A stretch of 64,000 nt of DNA from Streptomyces sp. 7-21 (GCF_016741785.1 NZ_JAERRL010000011.1:62001-126000); one strand, 5' to 3'; counted from the stretch's first letter, positions 17,366 to 27,160 are shown. Notes: generated by a model not told the origin, from the letters alone. Translations and numbers: made by a program.

Positions 17366-18131
17366 CACCTCCGGCCGCGACGCCACCCCCGCCCTCGAGC
17401 TGTGCGCCGTCACCGCCGGCTACGACCGCCGCGCCCCCGTCGTCCGCGACGTCTCGCTGCGCGTCGGCGACGGCGAGGCCGTGGGCCTGCTCGGCCCCAG
17501 CGGCTGCGGCAAGACGACGCTGGCCCGCGTCGCCGCCCTGCTGCACCGCCCCTACGCCGGAACGGTCCGCCTGGCCGGGCGGGAGGTACGCGGCTTCCGC
17601 CACCGCGCCCCGCGCGAGCTGCGCACCATGGTCGGCGTCGTCTTCCAGCAGCCCCGGCTGGCCGCGGACCCGCGGCTGCCGCTCGGCGACCTGATCGCCG
17701 AGCCGCTGCGCGCCACCCGCGCCCCCGGCAGCCACGCCGCGCGCGTGGCGGAGCTGGCCGAGGCCACCGGGCTCGGCGGCGACCTGCTGCGCCGCCGCCC
17801 CCACGAGGTCAGCGACGGCCAGCTGCAACGCGCCTGCCTGGCACGCGCCCTGGTGCTGCGGCCCCGGCTGCTGGTCTGCGACGAGATGACGGCCATGCTC
17901 GACGCGTCCACCACCGCCGCGCTCGTCGCGGTCGTCGAGGAGTACCGGCGCACCAGCGGTGCCGCGCTGCTGGCCGTCGGGCACGACCGGGTGCTGCTGC
18001 GGCGCTGGTGCGACCGCGTGGTCACCTACCCCGGCACCGGCGGGGCCACCAGGGCCGCTGATGGCGCTGCGGCTGCTGAGGCTGCTGAGGCCGCGGAGAC
18101 CAGCGGGGCCGGCACCCGGGCCGGAACGTGA
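17358..18131 (+). CDS. nikE: Nickel-type ABC transporter ATPase 2
   Basis: 257 residues: Walker A GPSGCGKT (46-53), Q-loop FQQPRLAADP, signature VSDGQLQR near 151-158 (SDGQ in place of SGGQ), Walker B LLVCDEMT and H-loop AVGHD. It lacks the Cys-containing extension of nikD, as usual for the shorter partner, and ends in an Ala/Glu-rich tail (GAAAAEAAEAAETSG). Last gene of the nik operon. Confidence 0.9.
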   Translation: MSDTSGRDATPALELCAVTAGYDRRAPVVRDVSLRVGDGEAVGLLGPSGCGKTTLARVAALLHRPYAGTVRLAGREVRGFRHRAPRELRTMVGVVFQQPRLAADPRLPLGDLIAEPLRATRAPGSHAARVAELAEATGLGGDLLRRRPHEVSDGQLQRACLARALVLRPRLLVCDEMTAMLDASTTAALVAVVEEYRRTSGAALLAVGHDRVLLRRWCDRVVTYPGTGGATRAADGAAAAEAAEAAETSGAGTRAGT

Positions 18132-18174
18132 CCGGCACGCGCCGTCCGCCGCCCGCCTGGCTACCGTTGCCCGC

Positions 18175-18873
18175 ATGACGATCCGCGTGCTTGTCGTCGA
18201 CGACGACCCCCTGGTCCGGTCCGGTCTGCGGCTGATGCTCGGCTCCGCCCGGGATATCGAGGTGGCGGGCGAGGCACGGGACGGCAAGGAGGTGGTGGCC
18301 GAGGTCCGGCGGCTGCGGCCGGACCTGGTCCTGATGGACATCCGCATGCCGGGCATGGACGGCCTGAGCGCCACCGAGGCGCTGCGGGCCCGGCCGGACG
18401 CCCCGGAGGTGCTGGTGCTGACGACGTTCGACGCCGACGAGCACGTGCTGCGGGCGCTGCGCGCCGGGGCGGCCGGGTTCCTGCTCAAGGACACGCCCCC
18501 GGCCGAGATCGTCGAGGCGGTCCGGCGCGTTGCCGCGGGCGACCCGGTCCTCTCGCCGGCCGTCACCCGCCGCCTGATCGCCCACGTCACGGCCCCCGGC
18601 GACGCGGCGGGGACGGCGGCACGCGCCCGCGCGCGCCTGGCCCGGCTCGCCGAGCGTGAGCGGGACGTCGCGCTCGCCGTGGGACAGGGGCTGTCGAACG
18701 CCCAGATCAGCCGCGCGCTGCACCTGAGCGTGCCCACGGTCAAGGCGTACGTCTCGCGGATCCTGGCCAAGCTGGACCTCAACAACCGGGTGCAGATCGC
18801 CCTGCTCGTCCACGACGCGGGCCTCCTCGGCAGCGACGGCGGCGGCAGCGGCACCGGCACCGGGAAACCCTGA
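18175..18873 (+). CDS. NarL/FixJ-family response regulator, orphan
   Basis: 232 residues. The receiver domain has the acidic pocket VVDDDP, phospho-acceptor Asp in LVLMDIRMPGMDG (about residue 56), T in LVLTTFDAD and K in FLLKDTPP. A LuxR-type HTH follows: AERERDVALAVGQGLSNAQISRALHLSVPTVKAYVSRILAKL. ATG at 18175 is 44 bases after nikE. No histidine kinase gene is adjacent or elsewhere in the window, so partner and target genes are unknown. Confidence 0.93.
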   Translation: MTIRVLVVDDDPLVRSGLRLMLGSARDIEVAGEARDGKEVVAEVRRLRPDLVLMDIRMPGMDGLSATEALRARPDAPEVLVLTTFDADEHVLRALRAGAAGFLLKDTPPAEIVEAVRRVAAGDPVLSPAVTRRLIAHVTAPGDAAGTAARARARLARLAERERDVALAVGQGLSNAQISRALHLSVPTVKAYVSRILAKLDLNNRVQIALLVHDAGLLGSDGGGSGTGTGKP

Positions 18874-18897
18874 GGCCCGCAGCGTGTTGCACCAGAC

Positions 18898-19929
18898 GTG
18901 AACGGCACCGGAAACGACGCGACCAGACCGCTGGGGTCGGTGCGCTGGTCGGTACTGGACCGCGCCCTGATCCGCAGGGGCCAGCAGCCCGCCGAGGCGC
19001 TGCGCGAGACCGTGCGCTTCGCCCAGCAGGCCGAGGCACTCGGCTACCACCGGTTCTGGGTCGCTGAACACCACGCGGTGCCGGGGGTGGCGGGCTCGGC
19101 GCCCACGGTGCTGGCCGCGGCCGTCGCCGCCGCGACCAGCCGCATCCGGGTCGGCACCGGCGGCGTGATGCTGCCCAACCACCGGCCGCTGGTGGTCGCC
19201 GAGCAGTTCGGCGTGCTGGAGTCGCTCTTCCCCGGCCGCATCGACATGGGGCTCGGCCGCTCCGTCGGCTTCACGGCCGCCGTGCGGCGGGCGCTCGGCG
19301 CGGACAAGGAGGCCGCTGAGGGGTTTGCCGCGCAGCTGACAGAGCTCCTCGGCTACTTCGGCGAGGGCGCCCCCGGTGCGGTGCGGGCGGTGCCGTCGCG
19401 GGGGCTGCGGGTGCCGGCGTTCGTCCTCGCGGTCGGGGCGGGCGCGGAGACCGCCGCCTCGCTCGGGCTGCCGCTGGTGTTGGCGCATCTGGCCGACGAG
19501 GACCGCATGCGCGGTGCGCTGGACCGCTACCGCGAGGCGTTCCGGCCCTCGCCGCACGGCGCGCGGCCATACGTCGTGCTGGCGGCGAACGTGGCCGTGG
19601 CGTCCACCCGGGAACGGGCGCGGCTGCTCCAGCTTCCCGAGGCGTGGGCCACCGCGTACTCGCGCACCCGGGGCGTCTTCCCGCCGCTCGACCCGCCCGG
19701 TGAGGTCGCCGCGCGGGAGCTGACGGACCGCGAGCGGACCTACATCGGCCAGGCCCGTGCCTCCCACATCCACGGGACGCCCGGCGAGGTCCGCGCGACG
19801 CTGGGCCGCCTGCTGGCCCGTACCGGCGCCGACGAGGTGCTGGTCACGCTTAACACTCACGATCCCGGCGACCGCCTGGACTCCTACGCCCTCCTCGCAG
19901 ACCTGGCCGGCCTGCCGGGCCGGGCGTAG
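18898..19929 (+). CDS. LLM-class flavin-dependent oxidoreductase (luciferase-like monooxygenase)
   Basis: 343 residues of the single-component luciferase-like TIM-barrel group. Motifs: LGYHRFWVAEHH, TSRIRVGTGGVMLPNHRPLVVAEQFGVLE, FPGRIDMGLGRSVGF and the C-terminal IHGTPGEVRATL. Such enzymes use FMN or F420 to oxidise small substrates, often amino acids or xenobiotics; the substrate here is unknown. The start is a GTG 24 bases after the response regulator, so the two may be cotranscribed. Confidence 0.9.
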   Translation: MNGTGNDATRPLGSVRWSVLDRALIRRGQQPAEALRETVRFAQQAEALGYHRFWVAEHHAVPGVAGSAPTVLAAAVAAATSRIRVGTGGVMLPNHRPLVVAEQFGVLESLFPGRIDMGLGRSVGFTAAVRRALGADKEAAEGFAAQLTELLGYFGEGAPGAVRAVPSRGLRVPAFVLAVGAGAETAASLGLPLVLAHLADEDRMRGALDRYREAFRPSPHGARPYVVLAANVAVASTRERARLLQLPEAWATAYSRTRGVFPPLDPPGEVAARELTDRERTYIGQARASHIHGTPGEVRATLGRLLARTGADEVLVTLNTHDPGDRLDSYALLADLAGLPGRA

Positions 19930-19942
19930 CCGGTCCGCGACG

Positions 19943-21301
19943 TCAGGGCTGGCCGGGGAGCGAGCCGCAGGTGGAGCCGGCGGGTTCGCCCGCGAGGCGG
20001 TCGGCGAGCCAGGAGATCGCGTGCCCCTGGTCGGCCACGAGCGGGACCAGATGGTTGGTCAGCAGGCCGTCGCCCAGGTCGGGCAGCCGCACCGGCACGT
20101 ACGTCACGCTGGCGCCGCGCTCGCACCAGTCGGCGGCGAGCTGCCGTGCCTGGCCGTGCGGCACGATGTCGTCCGCCACGCCCGTCGCGACGCGCACCGG
20201 CGCGGCCGGGGCCGTGCGGCCGATGCGCTGTTCGCCGAGGAAGGCCCGCACCTCCGGCTCGGCGGCGACGATGTCCGCGACGGACCGCCCGTCCGCCGTC
20301 CACCGGGTGCTTTCGGTGAACGCGTAGCCGAGGATCGCGTCGCCGACGCACATGCCGGACACCTCCGCCAGCGCCTCGCGCCCGGCGTCGCTGAGGTAGC
20401 CGTCGACCAGCGGCCCGAGGCCGGGGCGCGACTCAATCATGCCGTTGACGGTCCATCCGATCGCCGCCGCCAGGGCGCTGCCGTCGATGCCGGTCATCAC
20501 CTGCGTCAGGTCGGCGGGCGGCGCGCCCGCGTACGCCCCCACGAGGGGGAGTTCGGGCGCGTAGGACGGCTGGAGCTCCGCCGCGGCGGCGCTGGCACCG
20601 CCGCCCTGGCTGTAGCCGTAGAGGCCGACGGGGGAGCCGGGCGTGAGCGACGTGCCCGCCACGGCGTGTGCCGCGCGGGCCGCGTCCAGCAGGGCGTGGG
20701 CCTCGTCGGCCCGGTTGACGTAGGTGTGGACCCGGTCGGTGGTGCCCAGCCCGGGGTAGTCGGTGATCACGACGGCGATGCCGCGGGCGAGGAGCCGGTA
20801 GACGGCGATGTTCTCGTACCCGACGGAGACGGTGCCCTCGCCCAGGTCGACGGCGAGCGGGTGCTCCAGCGCGAGCGACGCCGCGCACTGGTCGCCCTGG
20901 CCCATGGTGCCGGGGGCGAGGGCCACCAGCGGGCGCGGCCCGTCGTGCGGCCAGGGGGCCGCCGGCTCGAGGTAGGCGCCGGTCACCGCGACGGGCTGCC
21001 CGTTCGCGTCGGTCGAGGTGTACATCAGCCGCGTCGCCGTGCCCGGCAGCGTGGTGCCGCCGGGGCCGGGCAGCCGTACGCCGAGCGGCAGCGGCTCGCT
21101 GCGGATCAGGGTGCCGTTGCCGGGCGGCAGCTCGGCGGGCGGGTCGTAGAACTCCGGGACGGCCGCCGCCGGGCGCGCTTCCCGGGGCGGCGGGCCGGCG
21201 GCGGTGGCGGGCGCGGGGGCGGCGGCCAGGGCTGCCGCCGCGACGGCGGCCGTCAGCGCGCTGACCAGGGCCCGGCGGGCGGCGGGCAGTGGGGGTGTCA
21301 C
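19943..21301 (-). CDS. Secreted lipase of the LIP/secretory-lipase family
   Basis: About 452 residues. An arginine-containing N-region, a long Ala-rich hydrophobic segment and PATAAG indicate a Sec signal peptide. The core has VVITDYPGLGT, the nucleophile elbow GYSQGG near residue 218, a capping region, VATGVADDIVPH with the likely catalytic Asp and a late His (DQGHAISWLADRL). The family includes Candida-type secretory lipases and actinobacterial triacylglycerol lipases. I prefer the GTG at 21301 because AAGGAG lies six bases upstream, inside the codons that follow an earlier GTG at 21316. Confidence 0.88.
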   Translation of the reverse strand: MTPPLPAARRALVSALTAAVAAAALAAAPAPATAAGPPPREARPAAAVPEFYDPPAELPPGNGTLIRSEPLPLGVRLPGPGGTTLPGTATRLMYTSTDANGQPVAVTGAYLEPAAPWPHDGPRPLVALAPGTMGQGDQCAASLALEHPLAVDLGEGTVSVGYENIAVYRLLARGIAVVITDYPGLGTTDRVHTYVNRADEAHALLDAARAAHAVAGTSLTPGSPVGLYGYSQGGGASAAAAELQPSYAPELPLVGAYAGAPPADLTQVMTGIDGSALAAAIGWTVNGMIESRPGLGPLVDGYLSDAGREALAEVSGMCVGDAILGYAFTESTRWTADGRSVADIVAAEPEVRAFLGEQRIGRTAPAAPVRVATGVADDIVPHGQARQLAADWCERGASVTYVPVRLPDLGDGLLTNHLVPLVADQGHAISWLADRLAGEPAGSTCGSLPGQP

Positions 21302-21417
21302 GGCACGCTCCTTCACTCGCTGCGGTGCCTGAGGGCGGCTTGCACCGGGTGAGGGCAGTGAAGCACCGCCGGGCCGCTTATGTAACCCGCTAGTAAGTTA
21401 CGGACCGGCAAAGGCGG

Positions 21418-22890
21418 TTACGCCAGCTCGCGCTTGAGGACCTTCCCCATGTCGTTGCGCGGCAGCGCCCCGAGGAAGCGCACCTCCCTGGGCCGCTTGT
21501 GCGGCGCCAGCTCGCGCGCCACGTGCCCGGCCAGGTCGTCCGCGTCCGGCGGCGCGAGCGGGTCGCGGGCCACCACCCAGGCCACCACCCGTTCCCCCAG
21601 GTCCGGATCGGGCACGCCGGTCACCGCCGCTTCCGCCACCTCGGGATGGGCCAGCAGCGCGTTCTCGATCTCCCCGGCACCGATCTTGTAGCCGCCGCTC
21701 TTGATGAGGTCGGTCGACTTCCGGCCCACGATGCGGAAGGCGCCCGAGGCGTCGCGCGTGCCCATGTCGCCGGTGCGGAACCACGGGCCGTCGAACGCCG
21801 CCGCGGTGGCGTCGGGGCGGTTGAGGTAGTGCGTGAACAGGTTCGGCCCGCGCACCTGGATCTCGCCGATCGTCTCCCCGTCCCGGGCGGTCACCTCCGT
21901 GCCGTCCTCCTCGACCAGCCGCACTCCCACGCCTGGCAGCGGCACCCCCACCGTGCCGGGCGCCGGGGGCCCGTCCGCGCGCACGCTGGTGTTCATCAGC
22001 GTCTCGGTCAGGCCGTAACGCTCGAGGACCGCACGGCCGGTCGCCGCCTTCAGGCGCTGGTGGTCCGGGAGCGGCAGCGGCGCCGAGCCGGAGACCAGCA
22101 GCCGCGCGCCCGCCAGCGCCGCGGAGACATCGGGGGAGGACGCGGCGGCCTCGGCGAGCCGGTGGTACATCGTCGGGACGCCGAACAGCATCGTGCCGCC
22201 TGCGGCGAGCGCCTCCGCCGCCGCGTCGGGCGAGAACCTGCCCACGTGCCGCACCGTCCCGCCGCGGCGCAGCGGGCCGAGCACGCCGAGCACCAGCCCG
22301 TGCACGTGGAACAGCGGCAGGCCGTGCACCACGGTGTCGGCACCGGACCACTGCCACGCCTCCGCCAGGGCGTCCAGGGTGCTGGCCAGGGCGCGCCGCG
22401 GCAGGACCACCCCCTTGGGCGGCCCGGTGGTGCCGGAGGTGTAGATGATCAGGGCGGGGTGCTCCGGCCCGCCGGCGTCGAGCCCTTCCCCGCCGGCCGC
22501 GTCCGCCACCGGCGCCTGCGGACGGGGCGCCAGCCGCGGCAGCCCGGCCAGCGCGCCCGGCAGCTCCTCACCGGGCGCGGCCAGCACCAGCGACGGGGCG
22601 CTGTCGGCGGTGAGGTGCGCGAGTTCGCGGGCGCCGATGCGGGGGTTCACGGGCACGGCGGGAACGCCGGCGCGCAGCGCCGCCACCACGGCGACGGCGG
22701 TGTCAGCCGTGGGCGTCGCCCAGACCGCGACGGGTCCGGCCGCCCCGCCGTCCGCGGGCCGCGGCAGCCTGCGGGCCAGGGCGGCGGTCTCGGCGGCGAG
22801 CTGGGTGTAGCTGAGGCTGTCCGTGCCCACGCGCAGCGCGGTCGCGGCGGTCGGGCGGGCCAGCGCGGGGAACAGGGTGGTCATCGCCAC
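21418..22890 (-). CDS. matB: Malonyl-CoA synthetase (MatB-like AMP-forming ligase)
   Basis: 490 residues of the ANL superfamily. AMP-binding motif YTSGTTGPPKGVV, then QGLPLFHVHG-like HGLPLFHVHGLVLGVLGPLRRGG, ERYGLTETLMNTSVRADG, WFRTGDMG, GRKSTDLIKSGGYKIGAGEIENAL and the catalytic Lys of PRNDMGKVLK. The sequence follows closely what I know of Streptomyces MatB, which makes malonyl- or methylmalonyl-CoA from the free diacid, feeding fatty acid and polyketide synthesis. The start may be the GTG at 22890 or the ATG at 22884; no strong ribosome site decides. Single gene. Confidence 0.87.
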   Translation of the reverse strand: MAMTTLFPALARPTAATALRVGTDSLSYTQLAAETAALARRLPRPADGGAAGPVAVWATPTADTAVAVVAALRAGVPAVPVNPRIGARELAHLTADSAPSLVLAAPGEELPGALAGLPRLAPRPQAPVADAAGGEGLDAGGPEHPALIIYTSGTTGPPKGVVLPRRALASTLDALAEAWQWSGADTVVHGLPLFHVHGLVLGVLGPLRRGGTVRHVGRFSPDAAAEALAAGGTMLFGVPTMYHRLAEAAASSPDVSAALAGARLLVSGSAPLPLPDHQRLKAATGRAVLERYGLTETLMNTSVRADGPPAPGTVGVPLPGVGVRLVEEDGTEVTARDGETIGEIQVRGPNLFTHYLNRPDATAAAFDGPWFRTGDMGTRDASGAFRIVGRKSTDLIKSGGYKIGAGEIENALLAHPEVAEAAVTGVPDPDLGERVVAWVVARDPLAPPDADDLAGHVARELAPHKRPREVRFLGALPRNDMGKVLKRELA

Positions 22891-23083
22891 ATGCTAGACA
22901 CCCTTAGGGCCCGCCGTGCCCGGCGCGTGAGGCAGGCGGCACCGGCGGCGGGCAGCGCCGTGCCAGCTCTGCCACCGTCCTGGCCACGGCGAGTTCACCG
23001 CCCGGCACGGCGAGTCCGCCGTCGCCTGCACCCTCACGCACGAGCTGGGCTGAGGGCCCGGCTGGCGCGGCCGGCTGGCGCGC

Positions 23084-24307
23084 TCAGCCCGGGTCCGGTG
23101 CGGCCAGCGCCGACGGCCGGTCCAGCAGCGCGAGCACCGCTGACCGCGCCGCGCCCAGCAGCGGGCCGTCCGGCCCCAGCGGCGAGGCGGTCACCGGCAC
23201 CGGCGTGCTGCGGCCGCCCGCCGCCGCGGTGGTGCGCCGCGCCAGCTCCCGCCGCACGGGCGGCAGCAGCCAGGGCGCGAGCCGCGCCAGCGCGCCGCCG
23301 ATCACCACTTCGCGCGGGTCGAGCAGGTTGACCGCCCCCGACAGCGCGATCCCCAGGGCCGTTCCGGCCCGCTTCACCGCCCGCAGCGTGGCGGGCTCCC
23401 CGGCCTCGCACCGGGCCGCCAGCGCCCCGATCCGCACGCCCTGCCCCGGGCGCAGCCCGGCCGCCCGCAGCAGTGCCTCCTCCCCGGCGTAGGTCTCCAG
23501 GCAGCCCCGGCCGCCGCAGGAGCACCGGTCGCCGCCGGGGCGCACCGGCATGTGGCCCAGCTCGCCCGCGAAGCCGTGGGCGCCGCGCAGCAGTTCACCG
23601 TCGACGACGACCGCGGCGCCGATGCCGATCTCGGCCGAGACGTGCACGAAGCTGGCGGGCGGCCCGGCGGGCTCCTCCTGGCCGGGCCGCCCGAACCACA
23701 GCTCGGCCAGGGCGCCGAGATTGGCCTCGTTCTCCACGGCGACCTGCCCCAGATCGGTGGGCAGCGCCGCCGCCAGGTCCGTCTCCGGCCAGCGCAGGTT
23801 CGGCGCCCGCGTCATCGTGGCCGTTCCCCGCGCGACGAGGCCCGGGACCGCCACCGTCAGCCCGGCCGGCCGCAGCCCGGCGGCCCGCGCCCCGCTCTCC
23901 GCCCGCCGCAGCAGGCGGACCAGCCGCCCGAGCACCTGCTCGGGGTCACCGCCCTGGTTGCGCGACTCCAGCGCGGCACGGGCACGGACCTCGCCCCGCA
24001 GGTCCATCACGCACACCGCCAGGTGGTCCACGCCGATCTCGGCGCCGATCCCGCACGGCCCCCGGTCCGCCAGCAGCAGCTGCGTCCCGGGGCGGCCCAC
24101 CGTGCCGGAACGGCCCGGGCCGCGCTCGACGACCAGGCCGCCGCGGATCAGCTCCTCGACCAGCGTCGACACCGCCGCCCGGGTCAGGCCGATGCGGGCG
24201 GCCACGGCCGCGCGCGACAGCGGACCGCCCGCGGCCAGCGCGTGCAGCACACGCGACAGGTTCCGCTGGCGCATCTCGGCCTGCGACTGCGGAGCGGGCT
24301 GGGCCAC
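23084..24307 (-). CDS. ROK-family transcriptional regulator, probable xylose regulator (XylR-like)
   Basis: 407 residues from a GTG start. The N-terminal winged HTH reads RNLSRVLHALAAGGPLSRAAVAARIGLTRAAVSTLVEELI. A ROK sugar-kinase-like domain follows, with the zinc motif CSCGGRGCLETYAG and GALARLAPW. The genes beside it, xylB in the same direction and xylA divergent, indicate that it represses xylose use until xylose binds. It is 12 bases downstream of xylB and so probably in the same transcript. Confidence 0.92.
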   Translation of the reverse strand: MAQPAPQSQAEMRQRNLSRVLHALAAGGPLSRAAVAARIGLTRAAVSTLVEELIRGGLVVERGPGRSGTVGRPGTQLLLADRGPCGIGAEIGVDHLAVCVMDLRGEVRARAALESRNQGGDPEQVLGRLVRLLRRAESGARAAGLRPAGLTVAVPGLVARGTATMTRAPNLRWPETDLAAALPTDLGQVAVENEANLGALAELWFGRPGQEEPAGPPASFVHVSAEIGIGAAVVVDGELLRGAHGFAGELGHMPVRPGGDRCSCGGRGCLETYAGEEALLRAAGLRPGQGVRIGALAARCEAGEPATLRAVKRAGTALGIALSGAVNLLDPREVVIGGALARLAPWLLPPVRRELARRTTAAAGGRSTPVPVTASPLGPDGPLLGAARSAVLALLDRPSALAAPDPG

Positions 24308-24319
24308 GGGGCGCTCCGG

Positions 24320-25753
24320 TCAGCCCCGCCGCAGCAGCGCATCCGCGTCCGCCAGGACGCCTGCGATCCGCTCAAGCGCCTCGTCGTCCCGCTCGACCGC
24401 CGGGTAGTCCTCGCCGGCCGCCGTGTCCCACTCGCGCGCCACCGCCGACGGGTCACGGCCCAGCAGCAGCCCCGCCGCCTGCGCCGCCGCGCCCAGCGCC
24501 ACGAGCTCCTCCGCCCGCGGCACCCGCACCGGGCGGCCCGAGAGCCGGCGCACCGTCTCGCGCCAGGCCGTGCCCCGGGCGCCGCCGCCGATCAGCAGCA
24601 GCGGGACCGACGGGTCCGAGTCCTCGCCGAGCACCAGCTCCAGGGCGCGCAGCAGCGCGAACACCGCGCCGTCGTAGGCCGCCTGGAGCAGCTGCCCGCC
24701 CGTGGTGGCATGGCGCAGCCCGTGCACCAGACCGGAGGCGTACGGCAGGTCGGGGGTCCGCTCTCCGTCCAGGAACGGCAGCATGACGGCCGTGCCGCCC
24801 GGCTCCACCTCCTCCCGCTCCCGGCCCAGCAGCGCGGCGACCCGGTCGACGGCCAGCGTGCAGTTGAGGGTGCAGGCCAGCGGCAGCCAGCGGTGGTTGG
24901 CGTCGGCGAAGCCCGCGACCACGCCGCTGGGGTCGGCCGGACGCTGGTCGGTGACGGCGTAGACCGTGCCGGAGGTGCCCAGGCTCATCACGCCCTGCCC
25001 CGGCTCGATGCCCAGGCCCATGGCGCCCGCCATGTTGTCGCCGGTGCCGGCCGCGACCAGGATCCCCTCGGGCAGCGGCAGCCCGGGCGCGACCGTGCCC
25101 GCGGGCTCGCCCGGTGCCACCACGCGCGGCAGCAGGGCCGGGTCGAGGCCGACGTGGGCGAGGATCTCCTCGTCGTAGCTCTGGGTGGCCGTCGACCACC
25201 AGCCGCTGCCCGAGGCGTCACCGCGGTCCGTCGTGCCGCCCTCGACGCCCTGGCCGGTCAGCCGCCCGGTGAGGTAGTCGTGCGGCAGCCGCACCGCCCG
25301 CGTCGCCGCGGCGGCCTCCGGCTCCTCCTCGCGCAGCCATGCCCACTTGGTGACGGTGAACGACGCCGGCGGGACGCTGCCGACGCGCTCGGCCCACGCC
25401 TTGGGCCCGCCGAGCTCGGCGAGCAGCCGGTCGCGCTGCGGGGCGGACCGGGTGTCGTTCCACAGCAGCGCGTTGCGCACCGGACGGCCGTCGGCGCCGA
25501 GCGTCACGAGCCCGTGCTGCTGCCCGGCCACCGACACGGCGGCGGCCTGGCCGACGACGGGCCCGCACTGCTCCAGCGCGTCGGTCAGCGCCTGCCACCA
25601 CTGCTCGGGGTCGCTGTCGTGCTCGGCCGTGACCACGTGCGGGGCCTGGCCCCTGGCCACGACCTGGCCGGTGGCCGCGTCAACCACCAGCACCTTGGTG
25701 GACTGCGTGGAGCTGTCTACGCCGATGACAAGGGGTCCGTCGGGTGCGGCCAT
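24320..25753 (-). CDS. xylB: Xylulokinase
   Basis: 477 residues of the FGGY kinase family. N-terminal phosphate-binding GVDSSTQSTKVLVVDA, SVAGQQHGLV, LLWNDTRSAPQ, and in the C-terminal lobe MSLGTSGTVYAV and LLLIGGGARGTAWRE. It phosphorylates D-xylulose to xylulose-5-phosphate, the step after xylose isomerase. ATG at 25753 follows GAGAGGACC. It is divergent from xylA across a 153-base promoter region and upstream of the ROK regulator. Confidence 0.95.
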   Translation of the reverse strand: MAAPDGPLVIGVDSSTQSTKVLVVDAATGQVVARGQAPHVVTAEHDSDPEQWWQALTDALEQCGPVVGQAAAVSVAGQQHGLVTLGADGRPVRNALLWNDTRSAPQRDRLLAELGGPKAWAERVGSVPPASFTVTKWAWLREEEPEAAAATRAVRLPHDYLTGRLTGQGVEGGTTDRGDASGSGWWSTATQSYDEEILAHVGLDPALLPRVVAPGEPAGTVAPGLPLPEGILVAAGTGDNMAGAMGLGIEPGQGVMSLGTSGTVYAVTDQRPADPSGVVAGFADANHRWLPLACTLNCTLAVDRVAALLGREREEVEPGGTAVMLPFLDGERTPDLPYASGLVHGLRHATTGGQLLQAAYDGAVFALLRALELVLGEDSDPSVPLLLIGGGARGTAWRETVRRLSGRPVRVPRAEELVALGAAAQAAGLLLGRDPSAVAREWDTAAGEDYPAVERDDEALERIAGVLADADALLRRG

Positions 25754-25836
25754 GAGCACGGTCCTCTCTAGCGGGTCTGACTGGTCCGACAGGCCAAGGA
25801 CGCGAAGGGGCTTCCGCGCCGGGCTCGTGCATACTA

Positions 25837-25860
25837 ATTTGTCAACGGCCATGACGAAAT
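25837..25860. promoter_or_regulatory. Candidate ROK/XylR operator in the xylA-xylB divergent region
   Basis: ATTTGTCA (25837-25844) and TGACGAAAT (25852-25860) form an imperfect inverted repeat (one extra base in the right arm), in the most AT-rich part of the region between xylB and xylA. Its position 47 bases before the xylA start fits an operator controlling both directions. Confidence 0.4.
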
Positions 25861-25906
25861 ACCCGCGGCATGCCGCGGTGACAACCCGGGGACTCAAGGA
25901 GCCGAG

Positions 25907-27079
25907 ATGTCTTACCAGCCAACCCCCGCCGACAAGTTCAGCTTCGGTCTGTGGACCGTCGGCTGGCAGGGACGTGACCCGTTCGGCGACGCCACCCGCC
26001 CCGCCCTCGACCCGGTGGAGTCCGTCAACCGGCTCGCCGAGCTCGGCGCCTGGGGTGTGACCTTCCACGACGACGACCTCATCCCCTTCGGTGCCTCGCA
26101 GGCGGAGCGGGAGGGCCACATCAAGCGCTTCCGCCAGGCCCTGGACGCCACGGGCATGGTCGTGCCGATGGCGACGACCAACCTGTTCACGCACCCCGTC
26201 TTCAAGGATGGCGGCTTCACCGCCAACGACCGCGACATCCGCCGCTACGCCCTGCGCAAGGTCATGCGCAACATCGACCTGGCCGCCGAGCTGGGCGCGC
26301 AGACCTACGTCGCCTGGGGCGGCCGCGAGGGCGCCGAGTCCGGTGCCGCCAAGGACGTCCGGGCCGCACTCGACCGGATGAAGGAAGCCTTCGACCTGCT
26401 GGCCGACTACGTCACCAGCCAGGGCTACAACCTGCGCTTCGCCATCGAGCCGAAGCCGAACGAGCCGCGCGGCGACATCCTGCTGCCCACCGTGGGCCAC
26501 GCCCTGGCGTTCATCAACCGCCTGGAGCGCCCCGAGCTGTTCGGCGTCAACCCCGAGGTCGGCCACGAGCAGATGGCCGGGCTGAACTTCCCGCACGGCA
26601 TCGCCCAGGCCCTGTGGTCGGGCAAGCTCTTCCACATCGACCTCAACGGCCAGAACGGCATCAAGTACGACCAGGACCTGCGCTTCGGCGCCGGCGACCT
26701 GCGCGCCGCCTTCTGGCTGGTGGACCTGCTGGAGTCGGGCGGCTACGAGGGCCCGCGGCACTTCGACTTCAAGCCGCCGCGCACCGAGGGCTTCGACGGC
26801 GTGTGGGCCTCGGCCGCCGGGTGCATGCGCAACTACCTGATCCTCAAGGAGCGGGCCGCCGCCTTCCGCGCCGACCCCGCCGTCCAGGAGGCCCTGCGCG
26901 CTTCCCGCCTCGACCAGCTGGCCCAGCCCACGCTGAACGAGGGCGAGACCGCCGCCGACCTGCTGGCCGACCGCAGCGCCTTCGAGGACTTCGACCCGGA
27001 CGCGGCCGCCGAGCGCTCGATGGCCTTCGAGGCGCTCGACCAGCTCGCCATGGACCACCTGCTGAAGGCCCGCGACTGA
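25907..27079 (+). CDS. xylA: Xylose isomerase
   Basis: 390 residues, the normal size of class I actinobacterial xylose isomerase. Catalytic His54 and Asp57 lie in [12 protein letters not shown]; Glu181 and Lys183 in [12 protein letters not shown] bind metal and substrate; further metal ligands are in [14 protein letters not shown] and the HIDLNGQ motif. It converts D-xylose to D-xylulose for xylB. ATG at 25907 follows AAGGAG. A strong terminator-like hairpin follows. Confidence 0.98.
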   Translation: MSYQPTPADKFSFGLWTVGWQGRDPFGDATRPALDPVESVNRLAELGAWGVTFHDDDLIPFGASQAEREGHIKRFRQALDATGMVVPMATTNLFTHPVFKDGGFTANDRDIRRYALRKVMRNIDLAAELGAQTYVAWGGREGAESGAAKDVRAALDRMKEAFDLLADYVTSQGYNLRFAIEPKPNEPRGDILLPTVGHALAFINRLERPELFGVNPEVGHEQMAGLNFPHGIAQALWSGKLFHIDLNGQNGIKYDQDLRFGAGDLRAAFWLVDLLESGGYEGPRHFDFKPPRTEGFDGVWASAAGCMRNYLILKERAAAFRADPAVQEALRASRLDQLAQPTLNEGETAADLLADRSAFEDFDPDAAAERSMAFEALDQLAMDHLLKARD

Positions 27080-27107
27080 AGCGACCGCCGTTCGCCCGGC
27101 ACCTGAC

Positions 27108-27142
27108 GGCCGCCCGCCCCGCACCCAGCGGCGCGGGCGGCC
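27108..27142. terminator. GC-rich hairpin between convergent xylA and permease genes
   Basis: GGCCGCCCGC (27108-27117) and GCGGGCGGCC (27133-27142) form a perfect 10-bp stem with a 15-base loop. There is no T-run, as is usual for Streptomyces. It sits between the two converging stops and may serve both. Confidence 0.6.
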
Positions 27143-27160
27143 GCCGCCGTCTTCCGGCCG

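Noticed and set aside
22891..23083. Plus-strand CQLCHRPGHGEF segment resembling a zinc-binding end
   Set aside because: No start codon in frame after the preceding stop; too short to name.
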